Below the pieces are notes generated by a model, which searched no databases, was not told where the DNA came from, and saw only the letters and a list, made by a program, of their open reading frames with translations. 64,000 nt of DNA from contig NC_134013.1 in the NCBI RefSeq assembly GCF_040712315.1, positions 18,387,001 to 18,451,000 on the forward strand. Direction: 5' to 3'. Source of the DNA: Castanea sativa. Its lineage: Eukaryota > Streptophyta > Magnoliopsida > Fagales > Fagaceae. How positions within the stretch are numbered: the stretch's first letter is position 1; each line of letters opens with the position of its first letter. Below, one piece after another: positions 11,316 to 22,640 of this stretch. The translations under genes and the position numbers were made by a program.

Positions 11316-12060
11316 AATTATTATTACACTTGACACTTTTTTCACTTGAATTTTTCTGCCCTTGCTCATGGGGTCAGTCTCAATTTATACTCCTTCTCGT
11401 CCCATCTCCTACCTCCCCCTTCTTTTAGGGTGAAAATGGGTGGAAAACAGGATGTTGAGTACTGTTCTAATGGGTCATTCAACAATAAATGTGACACTGC
11501 TAGTGAGTGGATTTCATTTAATGTGGAGAGGAGAGTTGCTTAACTCAAAGGTTTCCTCCTTTGAGCACTCATGCTTGTTCGTTCTTTGATCCGTTTAGTC
11601 CATTGTCTGCCTTCTCAGTGTAGGAGGGCTCTTAGTGTGTAGCGGAGGACAAGGAGATCCTCGGTGATTTGTCGATGAAGGGTTGGACCTCGGATGGTTC
11701 CTTTCAGAGTCCTTAGTGATCCTTCCAATTTTTTTTCTTTTTTTATCATTGGCTCCTTGGAATGCCTTCAAGATTCTTTAGGTTTGGGCCAACTCTACTT
11801 GAGTTGGTCATGCTTTCTTTCTTGGGCTCTTCCTCAAGGCCTTTCGGCTTACTATCGCAAGCCCATTTGATATATTTGGGACTTTCCCCCTACAGTATGC
11901 ACTTGATATTCCCTTTTCTAGTGTTTGGGATGTTAATCTATGATTGATAACCATAAACTAAATTTTTAGAATAAAACACACTTGAATAGAACAATCAGTC
12001 AAGCACATGATCCTAAGCCAAATCAAGTTTGATCGTCACTTAATGACTCAACAATCTATA
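11316..12060. other. Intergenic DNA, possible LTR remnant
   Basis: No gene is supported. About 11575-11940 is less AT-rich than its surroundings and resembles LTR DNA (GGACCTCGGATGG and CTTGGGCTC motifs). I found no second terminus or target duplication. Confidence 0.3.
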
Positions 12061-12163
12061 AGAATGTAAGCTTGAGAGGTAAACAAAAATGGTGAAACAA
12101 AAACTAAAGAGAAAACTCTTAATAAAATTGTGTGAAATTATATTGGAAAGCATTGAAAATAAT
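12061..12163 (-). mobile_element. Copia relic: left (3') LTR, first half
   Basis: This aligns with 22472-22554 (the right LTR) through AGAATGTAAGCTTGAGAGG, GGTGAAAC and GAAATTATATTGGAAA, up to AAATAAT. The LTR resumes at 19445 after a 7.3-kb insertion. For an element on the minus strand this is the 3' LTR. Confidence 0.65.
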
Positions 12164-13456
12164 TGTGAGAGACCGCACCCCTGGCTTTTTTTTTTTTTTT
12201 GGAATGTTGGGCCAAACCCACGTAAATGGGTAGAGTTGTGTTATTGCCTCTCAAAATGAAGGTTCGACTAATTATATTTACCCCTTTAGATTAAAGGTTT
12301 TATAATGGAGTCGCCACTTATTTAATTATGGGAAAAAATAAGAAAACCAAGATTGAAAAATTCCTCATTTTATTAATTTGAAATTGAATTTACATTGATC
12401 ATAGAAAATTACATGGCTTTGGTCCTAGATACAATCTAAGATAAAGTATATGGCTATGTTTCTTAGTTATAATTTAAAAATTAAAAATTACATGGATAAG
12501 CATTTAATCTACTAACCCTTGATCTAAACTCGGAAGCTTTGTTCCAAGGTGGGAAGGTGTTAGGCATCAACCTTGCCCGATGAAACTGATCTTCTAGAAT
12601 ATGGTGGCCAACATTCATATCACATCATTCAATATGATATCAATCAATTTGCATGTTGAGTTTAATGTGTGTATATGTGATAAATCCTAATTCAATTTAT
12701 TAAGCATTGCATTTGGATTAAAAACTAAATTCTAATAAATGTGTGTGGATGGTGATATCCTAGATTCAAGGATTTGAAAGAATTATGAAACAAACATTTT
12801 TTTTCATGTTTTTGATAGAGATTTAAGATCAAGACTAGTGTTATGCATGAACATGTGATGAATAACCAAGAACATATGAAGAACACATAAGAACATTTAA
12901 GAACATTCAAACATATTTAAATAATTACTATCATGCTTAATTCTTAAATTCTCATTATAGCAACATAAAAACCAGTTACGGAAATGGATTATACCTTTAT
13001 GCAAAATTCATACGGTAGAGGAGGAGACTCTCGGTAGAGGTCCTAAGGGTGGAGGAAAAGAATAGCTAGGAGAGAGAGAGTGAGCCTCTCTCAATACCTT
13101 GAGTCTCAAGAAGATCAAGATATGACAAGACTACTCTACTTCACTAGAACTCAAGAGAGGGGTTTTTTGTGTCTTGGAATGGAGGATATGGGAGGTTTAT
13201 ATAGGGTGAGTTTGGTTGGGCTTTTTGAAAAAGTGCATAATGAAAAAGTTGAGTTTTCAAAAAGTGCATAATGAAAAAGTGATTTTTCAAAAAACTAAGT
13301 GTTTGGTAAAAACTATTAAAAAGTGCTTTTTGAAAAAGCTGAGTGTTTGGCTAAAACTATAAAAGTTGCAGTTTGAGGGATAAATTACCAAAAAGGACAA
13401 TGTATATATAAGGGAGTTTATTTCATACTTAAATCAACTACTTCATATACTTACCA

Positions 13457-13491
<35 letters not shown>

Positions 13492-13849
13492 TATATTATT
13501 GGTATTATTTTAATAATGTTTGGGCAATTATTCTTTTTTAGTGTCATAATTATTTGTTATTACCATTAATGACTTCTTATTAATATTAATTAAATCTAAA
13601 TAATTGTCATCATCATGAAGCACAAAATGAAAATGCAAAAAGATGATAAAATATACACCAATAATCCAAGTTTAAATTGTGCTATATAAAAATGTAAAAA
13701 GATATAAAATACATATCAATAACCCAAGTTTAAATTGTACAACACAAAAATGTAAAAAAGATGATAAAATACATACCAATAACCCAAATATAAATTGTAC
13801 TGCATGATATTATAAAAAAAAAAAAGATACAACTACTAATTATTATCCC

Positions 13850-15398
13850 CTAAATGGAATTAGCAATGGAATCACGAAGAACCACCATCGCAGGGTCTGT
13901 TAAAGATCTTGAGTTCTGCTCATAACTGCTACCTGCTTCACTATTACGTTCTCTTCTAGAAATTGAATCTTGATTGGCGTTTATGAACTCCCTATCATCC
14001 CTATCATTTAGTCTAACAAACTTGTGAAGAGTCATAGTAGCAGATACAATAAGTATTTGAATATGGAATGGAAAAGATGGCATGTTTCTGATAATTCTCC
14101 ATTTATTCTTCCACACACCAAAAGTGCGCTCAATCACACATCGAAGAGATGAGTGAGCATGATTAAAATTTTCATGTCTAGTTCTAAAGCTTCCACATCT
14201 CCTTCGAAAGTCCTGAAGATGGTATGATATCCCTTTGTATGGTGTCAAATAGTCTTTCATCATTGGGTATCCAGAATCAACTACATAATATTTCCCTAGA
14301 CAAAAAAATTCAATTGTATTAACACACACAAAATACGTCATTATAATGAACAATTGATTAACCAATAACAAACCTGGTGGTGGGTGCGGAAAGTTGTTAC
14401 TTTGTTTACGAATAGTATCAAGAAAAATGTGGGTGTCGTGTGCTTCACCTTCCCATCCAGGCAAAACAAATGTGAATAACATATCAAAGTCACATGCAGC
14501 CATCACATTTTGGGTTGGATATCCCTTTCTTCCAAAGTATGGAATGGACTTCTCAGTAGGTACAATCGCTATCACATGTGTGCCATCAATCGCACCGATG
14601 CAATCCTAATAAAAACATTAATAGTTTTCAGTTCCACATGCATTGTATTATCTTATAGGCAATAACACTAATTCAAATATACAATAGTACACATACTTTG
14701 AAATGTGGCCAATAAATTGGATGGTCTTGTATTTTGGTTGGAACTTCACGAAAAGTTGGATCCGAAGGCTTTACATATGCAGCTGCAAAGCGAGCACCCA
14801 ACAAAGTGATCATCTTCTCAAAATGTCTACTTATGGTTTCACCCGAATGCTGAAATAATTCTTGAACCATTCGGTTACATGTTCCATGACCAAGTATCAC
14901 TAAACAGATTGCCACTAACTCTTCTAACCTTATATTCCTTGAATGTTGAAGTCCAAAGTCATGTTGTAAAACTTGACACAAATTATGAAACACCTCCTTT
15001 TTCATTCTAAACATATTGTAACACAAATTCTCATTACCTTCCATACAGCGTCTCAGCCAATTCCACCCTGTTTGTTCAGAATCATAACAAGGAGTCTTAT
15101 TAATGTACTTATTGAAATACGTCACAACTGCTTCACAGGTAACTGCCACAAGCTGGTAAAACTCCTCGTCAGAATCGTCATTACTATCATCATCATCAGA
15201 ATCGCCGTCACTGTCGTCATCACTATCACTACTCTCACCATCATCATCATCATCATTATTATTGTCCGCACCATCATTATTATTGTCAGCATTGTTATAA
15301 TCACCACCATCATGATCATCACAATAATTTCTGTAATCCCCATCCATTAATAGTTCCATAAAATGGCCACTCTCATGAGTATCATTATAATCATCCAT
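13850..15398 (-). CDS. PIF/Harbinger DDE transposase (ALP1-like), three exons, 459 aa
   Basis: This is the nuclease of the PIF/Harbinger element (DDE_Tnp_4 type), which cuts and joins the element together with its MYB-like partner. Exons on the minus strand: 15398-14697, 14605-14374 and 14295-13850. Both introns have GT and AG ends and the joined frame is open throughout. The catalytic acidic residues are all present: D241 in AIDGTH, D291 in GEAHDTHIF and E367 in CVIERTFGVWKN. The supporting VDSGYP motif is at 317-322. The N-terminal 80 residues are strongly Asp/Asn-rich, encoded by a GAT/AAT repeat tract that may have expanded by slippage. No stop or frameshift is seen, so the protein could still be active, although its partner gene is broken. 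Intron positions are inferred from splice motifs and frame. Confidence 0.82.
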
Positions 15399-15691
15399 AT
15401 TGGTTTAAGCTACACAACAAAGTAACAAATACTTAATCAAGACAATTCACAACATACCAAGACAATTCACAACATCAAGTACATAACACTGTAATGAAAA
15501 TTTCAAATGTGTTTACATTACACATATATTAGTCCAAAGCTAATACTAAATATCACATAACTTAGTTTAAAGTTAATACAACATAGCTAATACAACATAG
15601 TTAATACAACATAGCTAACTTAGTTTAAAGTTAATACAACATAGTTAATACCACAGAAGGTTAGTCACTTCTTTTGGTTATAAATCATTGC

Positions 15692-16686
15692 TTATAGCCA
15701 CTCCAGCTGTGACTCTGGGTCCTTGAAAGTTAGGAACATCTCCCTACGTGTCTTTTTTAGTAAGATAATGGAAGCTTGAACCACAAACGTACTTTCCACT
15801 CCAGGAAGTGCTCTCACAATCGCCATTACATTATCAATTGAACTTGGTGACTCTCGAGAAGTACCTTCAGACCTATTCTGACATACAGTTATTAATTGAC
15901 TAATACGATTGTCTAACATTGCAGCTCCTCCTATCTTCTTCTTTTTCTTCTGTGAGGGTATTGATTCACTAGTTCGCTTTTGTCCTGAACTACGTGATTG
16001 ACTAGTATGTCCTTGCTGCAAACTATCAATGTCTAAACTCATGTCACATTAGTTATCCTTAAATTCGGAGCTACCATCTGAATCACCAGCACCCTCTTTT
16101 GGCATTGTTGGAGGTAATGTATCTGAAGAAGGGGTCCATGCTGCTACCCCAGTTGCTGCAACATCCCTAAACCTTATCTCAAGTTGTTCTAGATTCTGTG
16201 GACCTTTCTCTCGAAATTTTTTAGCTTTAGGTAATTCCTACAAAATGTAATTGTAATTTCACTCATATAACAATAATATTAAAAAAAAAAAAACTATCTC
16301 CAACTAACTACATATTAATAAAATACTCAACTCACCTTCAACTTCAGGTCCCACCAATAATCAGGAGCAGCAATCGTTCCCTTCACTGCATCCCAACCTA
16401 AACCTGTGTCAAGATTCCTCAATTATTCTCACACTCTCCAATCACCTTTTAATACATCCCACCTACTTTTTAATTGGTCCTTATCATAGTTTTGACCGGT
16501 CTCATCACAAAATTTGGTCACCAAATTGAACCAACCTTTGGCACTAAAGCCAGCACCTTTTGTTCTATTCCCGGCTTGAATTTGTTCCACACAAAGGTTA
16601 CAAAAAGTAGTTGTCCACGTTAGATTAATATCCCAATCTGCTCTAGCCTTTTTTACCTCGGGGTTGGAAGTGGTCTTTTTACCCAT
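15692..16686 (-). pseudogene. PIF/Harbinger MYB/SANT-like DNA-binding protein, broken
   Basis: In PIF/Harbinger elements the second gene encodes a MYB/SANT-like protein that binds the element ends and helps bring in the transposase. Exon 1 (16686-16336) encodes a typical trihelix-like domain with NLTWTTTFCNLCVEQI, KGWFNLVTKF and LKSRWDVLKGDW. Exon 2 (16237-15692) follows a GT-AG intron and carries a basic KKKKK stretch and a C-terminal helix region ending in LEWL. The frame is interrupted by two stops near 16429-16424, within what would be the conserved stretch after LKGDW, and a third at about 16046 in exon 2. I therefore call it a pseudogene. An active PIF copy elsewhere would have to supply this function. 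Confidence 0.72.
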
Positions 16687-16837
16687 CTATAAAGTTAACC
16701 AACCATAAGAAATGCAAAAAATAGAATACATAATATTCCAATTTAGTGAACTAGTTACAAACATGATCTAATAATTCTAGCCTAAAGTTATGCCAAACCA
16801 TAACAATCCATTTCATTGAATGTTGTCAGGGTGTGCA

Positions 16838-17240
16838 TGCCCTAGCGACGACGGCTGATGCGGCGGCGGCCACACCCCCGCTGCGGCGATGCACTCGCAC
16901 CCCGCATCGGCACTGCACCTCGATGCGACGGCGATGCGATGGTGCTGTGATCCGGCAGCTGCCGCACCACCGCATCGGCGGTGCACCCCGGCGGCAACGG
17001 TGATGTAGCGACGGCAGCTGCCGTACCCCACTGCATCGGCAGTTGCACCCCAGCAGCAACAGCTGATGTAGCAACAGCAGCTGCCGCACCCCACTGCATC
17101 AGCAGTTGCACCCCACTGCATCAGCTGTTGCTGCTATTGGGGTGCAGCTGCTGATGCATCAGCTACTGCTGATGGGGCATGCATGTGCAGCCCATCAGCA
17201 GCAGTAGCATATCATGCCCCATCAGCTGCACACGCATGTG
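16838..17240. repeat. GC-rich imperfect tandem repeat (CTGCATCGGCAGTTGCACC type)
   Basis: An array of imperfect repeats built from GCAGCTGCCGCACCCCA, CTGCATC(A/G)GC and AGTTGCACCCC, with units of roughly 60-70 bp and many internal inverted matches. It is much more GC-rich than the flanking DNA. Three open frames across it are low-complexity and I do not regard them as genes. It lies upstream of the MYB-like gene inside the PIF element. Confidence 0.7.
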
Positions 17241-18009
17241 CAACTTCCCTTCCATTTCATTTTAATCAACAACCCATAACAAGCTATAAACTTCACACAA
17301 GAAAGCAAACAAAGTCAGCATATCATGGCACTTGAAATTTTTTGCAAACACTGACTTAAACCATCACCATAAATCAATCACTCCAAGACTAAATTTGACC
17401 TCATTAATTTTCCATTACCCACAAGCAATAACAGCCATTCTATAAAAACAACAAACAATGTAATAAAAATTAGACCATCAACATAAATTACCCCGAATAC
17501 AAATGAATTTTCAGCTTCCAAAACTTGACCTCATTAATTTCCATTACCACAAGCCATAACAGCCATTTCCCCTCACAAAACTACAATCTTTAAGTAAAAC
17601 ACAGTGTACCAACTCAATTTTCATGGACACCCCAGATAATAAATAAATAAACAATGAAATAAAACACAAATGTCAGACTTGCATACAATAATATATCACA
17701 TCAAATACAAACGTTGTACCTGATCTAGCAAAGAAAATAACTTGTAATTGTAATCTATAACATTAAAAGCAAAATAAAAGAGAATAAAATCCTAAAAGTC
17801 TGAACATCAATCACGATTAATCAAGTTCAATACAAAGCATGCAAGATCTGGAATTTTTTTTCCCACATTCAGTAAAAAAAAAAAATTCAGATCAGTGTTG
17901 GTACCTGGTGGTTTTTGGTAGCAGATCAATGTTGCTTGGTGTTTTGTTGATCAAATCTCTACCTTCAAAATGTATTTCTCATATCAGAAAGTCTTATAAA
18001 TAAATTTAA

Positions 18010-18330
18010 AAAAAAAAACAGATCAGAGAAGACGAAGAAGAAGACAAAGAAAGCAGAAGAAGAGGAAGAAGATTGGCAGAGCAGAGAAGAGATTAAGCAT
18101 GGCAAGAGAACTAATTCTCCATTAGCAACAACAAAGCATGCAAGATCTGAATTTTTTTAGGACGAGCCCAACGAATTTTGTTAGGACGAGCCCAAAAAAA
18201 AACATATCAAAAAAGAAGAAGAAGAAGACAAAGAAAGCAGAAGAAGAGGAAGAAGATTCATGGAGACTTACCACGGAGAGACTGGTAGCAGCACGGAGAG
18301 GGCAGAGCAGAGAAGAGATGAAGCTTCAGG
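18010..18330. repeat. Duplicated GAAGAAGA-rich block in the PIF 5' region
   Basis: The block GACGAAGAAGAAGACAAAG...GAGGAAGAAGATT...GGCAGAGCAGAGAAGAGAT occurs at about 18026-18105 and again, with an insertion, at about 18207-18320. The motif CAAAGCATGCAAGATCTG also recurs at 17835-17851 and 18132-18149. This is a local duplication within the transposon. Confidence 0.6.
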
Positions 18331-19444
18331 GATTTTAGCGGAGCAGAGAGATGAGATGAGAGGAATGAGGGGCTGAGTAATTCAGTAATTTTAGGATGAG
18401 CCAACGGATAGCTGGAAAACGCTCGTGAACTTTTTTGTTTATGGAGCTCCAGACCTTCATAAGCGTTTTGGGTGTTTTTGCCTTGGCCCAAAATGCAACT
18501 TTTACCCAAAAGTTGCATTTTTGGGTCACCAAACGCTCAAAGAAGCCTAGCTTTTACATAAAGCTGCGTTTCAGCCCCTAAAAGGCCAACCAAACGGGCA
18601 CATAGTAGTGGTGGAGAAAATATGAACGGAATGTTATTTAATGAGGGTTGACAAAGAATCATGAACCTAGACCTTATTTTAGCATTTGGGGAAATCTGGT
18701 ACATTAAATGTAGAAATTGGTGGGAGTGGGGAGCAAGCAAAATTCGATTTTCCCCTAGCTACTGTATAGCCTATAGAGCCAATTTCAAAAAAATCCTATC
18801 TTACTCAATTCTAATCGGAATTGTCTCATTCTTGTGCTCAAATTAAAGCCCCGGATGTCTAGTTTCTTAGAAAATTAACCTCATTCACAAAGTCAAAATA
18901 TTCTGAGAGATATCAACGAAATTGTGAGTAGAGGTCATTTGTTAGAAAATAATTTCAGCACTACTAACATTAACAGGCTCCAATCACTCCCATTTCAAAC
19001 TTAATTAGTTCCACATTACCCTAATTAAAAGATAATTGCACAAATTACTCATTAAATAATTAAGGCTTGACTATCTAATTAATTAAGTGTGTGCAACCTT
19101 ACCATAAAATGTAATTCTAACCAATTAAATTATGACACGTCATTAATCTCAAATTGATTATAATTACAACCAATTGGAATCAATTGTTCATAATCACATA
19201 TAGTCAGACTCAATTTGTGATAGTGCATCTCAGCCATTAAAACTTGATTTAATGATAATTTTCAATCTGATGGTCCGATTAGGGCTTATGACTAGTCGAT
19301 TTGGTCATTACAACATCAAGATCATTTTGATAAAATGAAATTAAGGATCTAATGACTAGAATCAAGATGCATATTTTTAAGATGAAACTACCATTTTACC
19401 CTCCATGTAAGGTTAAATGCGGGTTGCAAAATGGGGTGTCAACA

Positions 19445-19513
19445 ATAATACAATACAATCATAATCTATTTATATAATTTCTTAAGAATAATCTATAAGC
19501 TTTGGATTCCCAA
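19445..19513 (-). mobile_element. Copia relic: left (3') LTR, second half
   Basis: This continues the LTR interrupted at 12163. It aligns with 22554-22632 from ACAATACAATCATA through TTTCTTAAGAATAATCTATAA to GATTCCCA, where the similarity to the right LTR ends. The missing remainder suggests a deletion at the 3' LTR/internal boundary. Confidence 0.6.
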
Positions 19514-19624
19514 TGATAGACATGGGGATCAACAAGGGGAGTATCATCAATGGAAATCAAACGTAGATTAGGAGCACAAGGTGTTTTAGTAGGCTTAGAC
19601 TAAAGCATATTGTGAGCATATTTA

Positions 19625-19825
19625 GTGTGCGTTTGGGTTAGAATGAAAAATGAAAATTATTTCACTATTCAACTTATTTCTACTACTATTCATGGGTCTC
19701 ATTGCACTTTTTGGCACTATTTATAGGCTCTACTGCACTATTTCAACTAAGTTTTACATTTATTTATAGTACTTTCAGCAATAATTTTTCAGTTTCGGCA
19801 AAATAAGTGGTATCCAAACATACTC
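19625..19825. mobile_element. Tourist-like MITE with TTA target duplication inside the copia relic
   Basis: A non-coding element of 201 bp. The left end GTGTGCGTTTGG and the reverse complement of the right end GAGTATGTTTGG form inverted repeats, and TTA flanks both sides (19622-19624 and 19826-19828). It splits the copia internal region from the LTR remnant. Confidence 0.65.
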
Positions 19826-20578
19826 TTAGATTGATTGAGGAATAGGCCTTTTGAGGTACGAGTGATATGAAGACCAAGGAAGTAATGGAGATCCCCAAGG
19901 CCTTTGAGCTCAAAAGCAATGAGGACAATATCATCAACATAAACGAAAAGACAAATCAAGATTGGCCCTAAAGAAGAGTCTGTAAAAGAGGCCTGAAACC
20001 CCAAATGGAGGAGTTGAGAGGAAAATTTGTCAAACTAAGCCTTGGGAGCTTATTTTAGGCCATAAAGTGATTTTTTTTAGTTTGCATACATCATGATGAG
20101 GATGAGTAGTGACAATGTAAAGTAATTCTTCATTGTTAGTAATAACTCCAATAGCAAGGAGTTTATCTCTTGCTTTCTTGATTTTCTGCAAGAATCCATT
20201 CATAGTTTCACTTCCTTTCTTAAGACTTTGTAGCTCAACTCAAGTTTTAGATTCAAGATATTTTCTCTTGAAGTGGAAGTAAACCTTTGTCCTAGAGTAT
20301 TCCAGACTTCTCAAGAATTTGTGATTCCAATGATAAGTGAGAACACTTATGGAGTCGATGTTGAATTAATCAAAGAAAGAAAAGCCTTATCTTTGATTCT
20401 CCATGCTAGGAATTCTGGATTCACACTTGTAGTTTAGTTTCCATGAGTATCAAGAAGAAATTGACACGATTATGAAACAGTGCCATCAATGCGTTCAATC
20501 GAAGAGTAAGCTTCAAGAGTAGTAACTAACCAGTTCTTCTATGGCATATAGTTTGTATAGTCAAGTTTGATTGACATC
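19826..20578 (-). pseudogene. Copia gag-RT relic with the middle of the polyprotein deleted
   Basis: On the minus strand, 20578 to about 20090 reads as a Ty1/copia gag (UBN2-type) start with features such as LDYTNYMP, KNWLVTTLEAYSSIERIDG, AFLSLINSTSIS and KGSETMNGFLQKI, in several frames with stops. It runs almost directly into copia reverse transcriptase. That part contains FDKFSSQLLHLGFQASFTDSS, the catalytic-region VYVDDIVLIA and, after a short deletion, LGDLHYFLGLHITRTSKG. Protease, integrase and most of RT are missing. Gag order, LTR position and the primer-binding site (22455-22467) all agree on minus-strand orientation. Confidence 0.8.
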
Positions 20579-20639
20579 AGATTGGACATGTTTGAGAGAA
20601 GTAATAGTGAGTTTGTGGCTAAAGAGTGTGACTAATAGG

Positions 20640-22399
20640 TGTTGGTGTGGGTCAGTGTTCCAAACACTTTTAGACAATTATGAGAAAATTAGTTGTTGGG
20701 CAATAATGGGTGATAATAGCTTAAAAGTACAATATTATCCTAGTTTTGGTAGGCATTATCACATCTATTTTGTATTTTTTTTCTTTCGTACTTACATGTA
20801 AATATGAGAATTTGCAATTTTTCTCTAAAATATACTCATTACGTGTATTTTCCTCTTGTAGGAAATTTAAACTAATGAGCTAAGCATGCAGACATGAAGC
20901 CAAGAGAATCTAAGGCTAAAGATTAATTGAGAAGTGGCTTTTGAAGAATTTAGTGAGCCAAATATGTGTGGAAACATAAAAGGAAAGAGAGAAATTCATT
21001 TGAGCCAAAGATGGAAAAAATCCTAGCATGGAAATATTCTGACAAGTTTCAGTATTTTAGCCATAGCTTTTTACTTTGATATCGGATTGACTTGTTTCTT
21101 GCTGCCACAGAAAGAGGACTTAAAGATCTAAAATTTTGTAGTTTACCAAAACTTCAAAACTTGCCATATTAAAGGCCAAAACTGACCTAGAAGTTGATCC
21201 ATTGTTGAAAAATGGGAATTGACATTTTATATTTTCCTTTTTGGGAAGCATGTGTTTTAGGGTTTTGAATGTTACAAATAAAGGGATACAAAGGCAACCA
21301 TGTTTTTGGCTGCTGGGAAACGTTATTTTTCATCAGTTTTGAAGAGTTTTTATTTTCTATGGAAGTTTAAGAACCTAAGCTAGGGTTAAGGGTGAATCTC
21401 CAATGTTGTAAGTTGTCCACTATTCAATGCAAGCATGTTTTTCATGTTTTGATTATTGAAATCAATTGTTCTCTTTTTATAATTGTTTTATTAGATTGAT
21501 ATTTGATTTCTAATTCTTTCATAAGTCTATTCTTGAATCTTCTTATTGTTATACTAGGGTTTTATAATCTCTCTAATAAAACGTGGTAATCTTGTTAGAT
21601 ATTACTTTTGCCATAGTATTGCCTCTAGGGTATGCAATGTTCTTGAGTTTTTCTAGCAAAGTTATTATTTTCTAGACTAAATTGTTGGAACAATTGATGA
21701 ATATAATCAACCAAAGAAAGTTTTATTAACAAGGCTTATTTCTAAATCTTCTAATTAGATACTTTGTGTTTACTTACCCGATTGTGTACTAAATTGGATT
21801 GATAGTGGATGCTTAACAATATTGGTGGACAAACCCTAACACCCTAGTGATTTTAATTATTAAATTTTACCAAACTTAGCTACACTTACAAAATTGGATG
21901 ACATCAATGGGCAAAGCCATAGAGCTTTTATAGGTTATTAGTAACCAATAAGTATAAACTATTATTGTCATGAGTAGCCTATATAATACTCATCACTACA
22001 CCCTTTTCTATTAGTATTTTTTTAGTACTCTATATTTCCAAATACACAATTTCTATTCTCTTTCTCTCCCACATATTTTTCTACAATTTATATTTGTTTT
22101 AAAGAAAGGCATTAGGATCTTGTTATTGAACCTCTGTGAGTGGTAGTGCGTCCATCACAATGGTTGACGCTATAATTTGGGGGGGTTGTTTGGTCTAGAG
22201 AACCAATCGTATTGAGTTTACTCCAAGTGGCACAAATCAACCTTTAAGAACAGCGCTCTTTGTGTGATTCTATAGTACTGTGAGATTGTTTCTAAATTTA
22301 CATATATTTATTTTGTTATTGCTAATTTACATTCTTGCTGATTAATTGGGATACTATTTTTTGTATCAAACTTGTTTATTCACTCTTATATTTCCAACA
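20640..22399. mobile_element. LTR-like insertion (probable solo LTR) in the copia leader
   Basis: The element begins TGTTGG and ends CCAACA, and ATAGG is duplicated perfectly at 20635-20639 and 22400-22404. At 1760 bp with no long open frame, and with TG...CA ends, it fits a solo LTR of a long-LTR retrotransposon. Removing it leaves about 120 bp between the copia primer-binding site and the gag start, as expected. The superfamily is not determined. Confidence 0.62.
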
Positions 22400-22454
22400 A
22401 TAGGGTGTGTATTAGTACTGGTAGAAGATGTGGAGGCCATGGTTATAGTCTCTA

Positions 22455-22467
22455 ATACCATGTGAGA
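22455..22467 (-). other. Copia primer-binding site (initiator tRNA-Met type)
   Basis: The minus strand reads TGGTATTAGAGAC, close to the TGGTATCAGAGC complement of initiator methionine tRNA used by many plant LTR elements. It sits directly beside the right LTR and upstream of the gag relic. Confidence 0.65.
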
Positions 22468-22640
22468 ATATAACCTTGAGAGGAAATGGTGAAACGGAAA
22501 GTAGAGAGAAAAATCTGAATAAAACTGTCTGAAATTATATTGGAAAACACTTTAAATAATACAATACAATACAATCATACTCTATTTATAAAAAGTTTCT
22601 TAAGAATAATCTATAATCTTTTGATTCCCAGCCTAACTAA
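22468..22640 (-). mobile_element. Copia relic: right (5') LTR, at least this much
   Basis: This is the uninterrupted homologue of 12061-12163 plus 19445-19513. It carries the intact pre-insertion site (AAATAATACAATAC at about 22551-22565). The LTR probably continues right of 22640, but the left LTR is truncated there, so the outer end cannot be placed. Confidence 0.62.

Larger units (their letters stand above)
13204..18601 (-). mobile_element. PIF/Harbinger DNA transposon, about 5.4 kb, nested
   Basis: The element has the two minus-strand genes expected of PIF/Harbinger: a DDE transposase (13850-15398) and a MYB/SANT-like DNA-binding protein (15692-16686). The left end GGGTGAGTTTGGTTGG and the reverse complement of the right end GTGCCCGTTTGGTTGG agree at 12 of 16 positions. 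ATA flanks it at 13201-13203 and 18602-18604. PIF elements normally duplicate TTA or TAA, so the exact edges are less certain than the identity of the element. Subterminal tracts of short AAAAAGTGC-type repeats occur at the left end, and a 17-bp-arm hairpin lies near the right end (18487-18525). Confidence 0.65.
12164..19444. mobile_element. TG...CA element with 5-bp target duplication, carrying a PIF/Harbinger insert
   Basis: The element begins TGTGAGAGACC and ends GGGTGTCAACA. ATAAT is duplicated at 12159-12163 and 19445-19449. A paralogous LTR at about 22548-22560 shows the same site with a single ATAAT and no insert, which confirms both ends. About 5.4 kb of its length is the nested PIF element at 13204-18601. 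The remaining 1.9 kb has no coding capacity, so this looks like a non-autonomous LTR element (TRIM or LARD type) or a solo LTR. The phrase GGAGTCGCCACTTATTT near 12309 is one I associate with plant LTR elements. Its class is inferred. Confidence 0.7.

Noticed and set aside
14973..15350. Plus-strand Ile-rich frame of 125 codons
   Set aside because: It is the antisense of the GAT/AAT repeat in the PIF transposase; the composition follows from the repeat.
16813..17121. Three overlapping Cys/Ala-rich minus-strand frames
   Set aside because: They run across the GC-rich tandem array, where all frames stay open because the repeat lacks stops.
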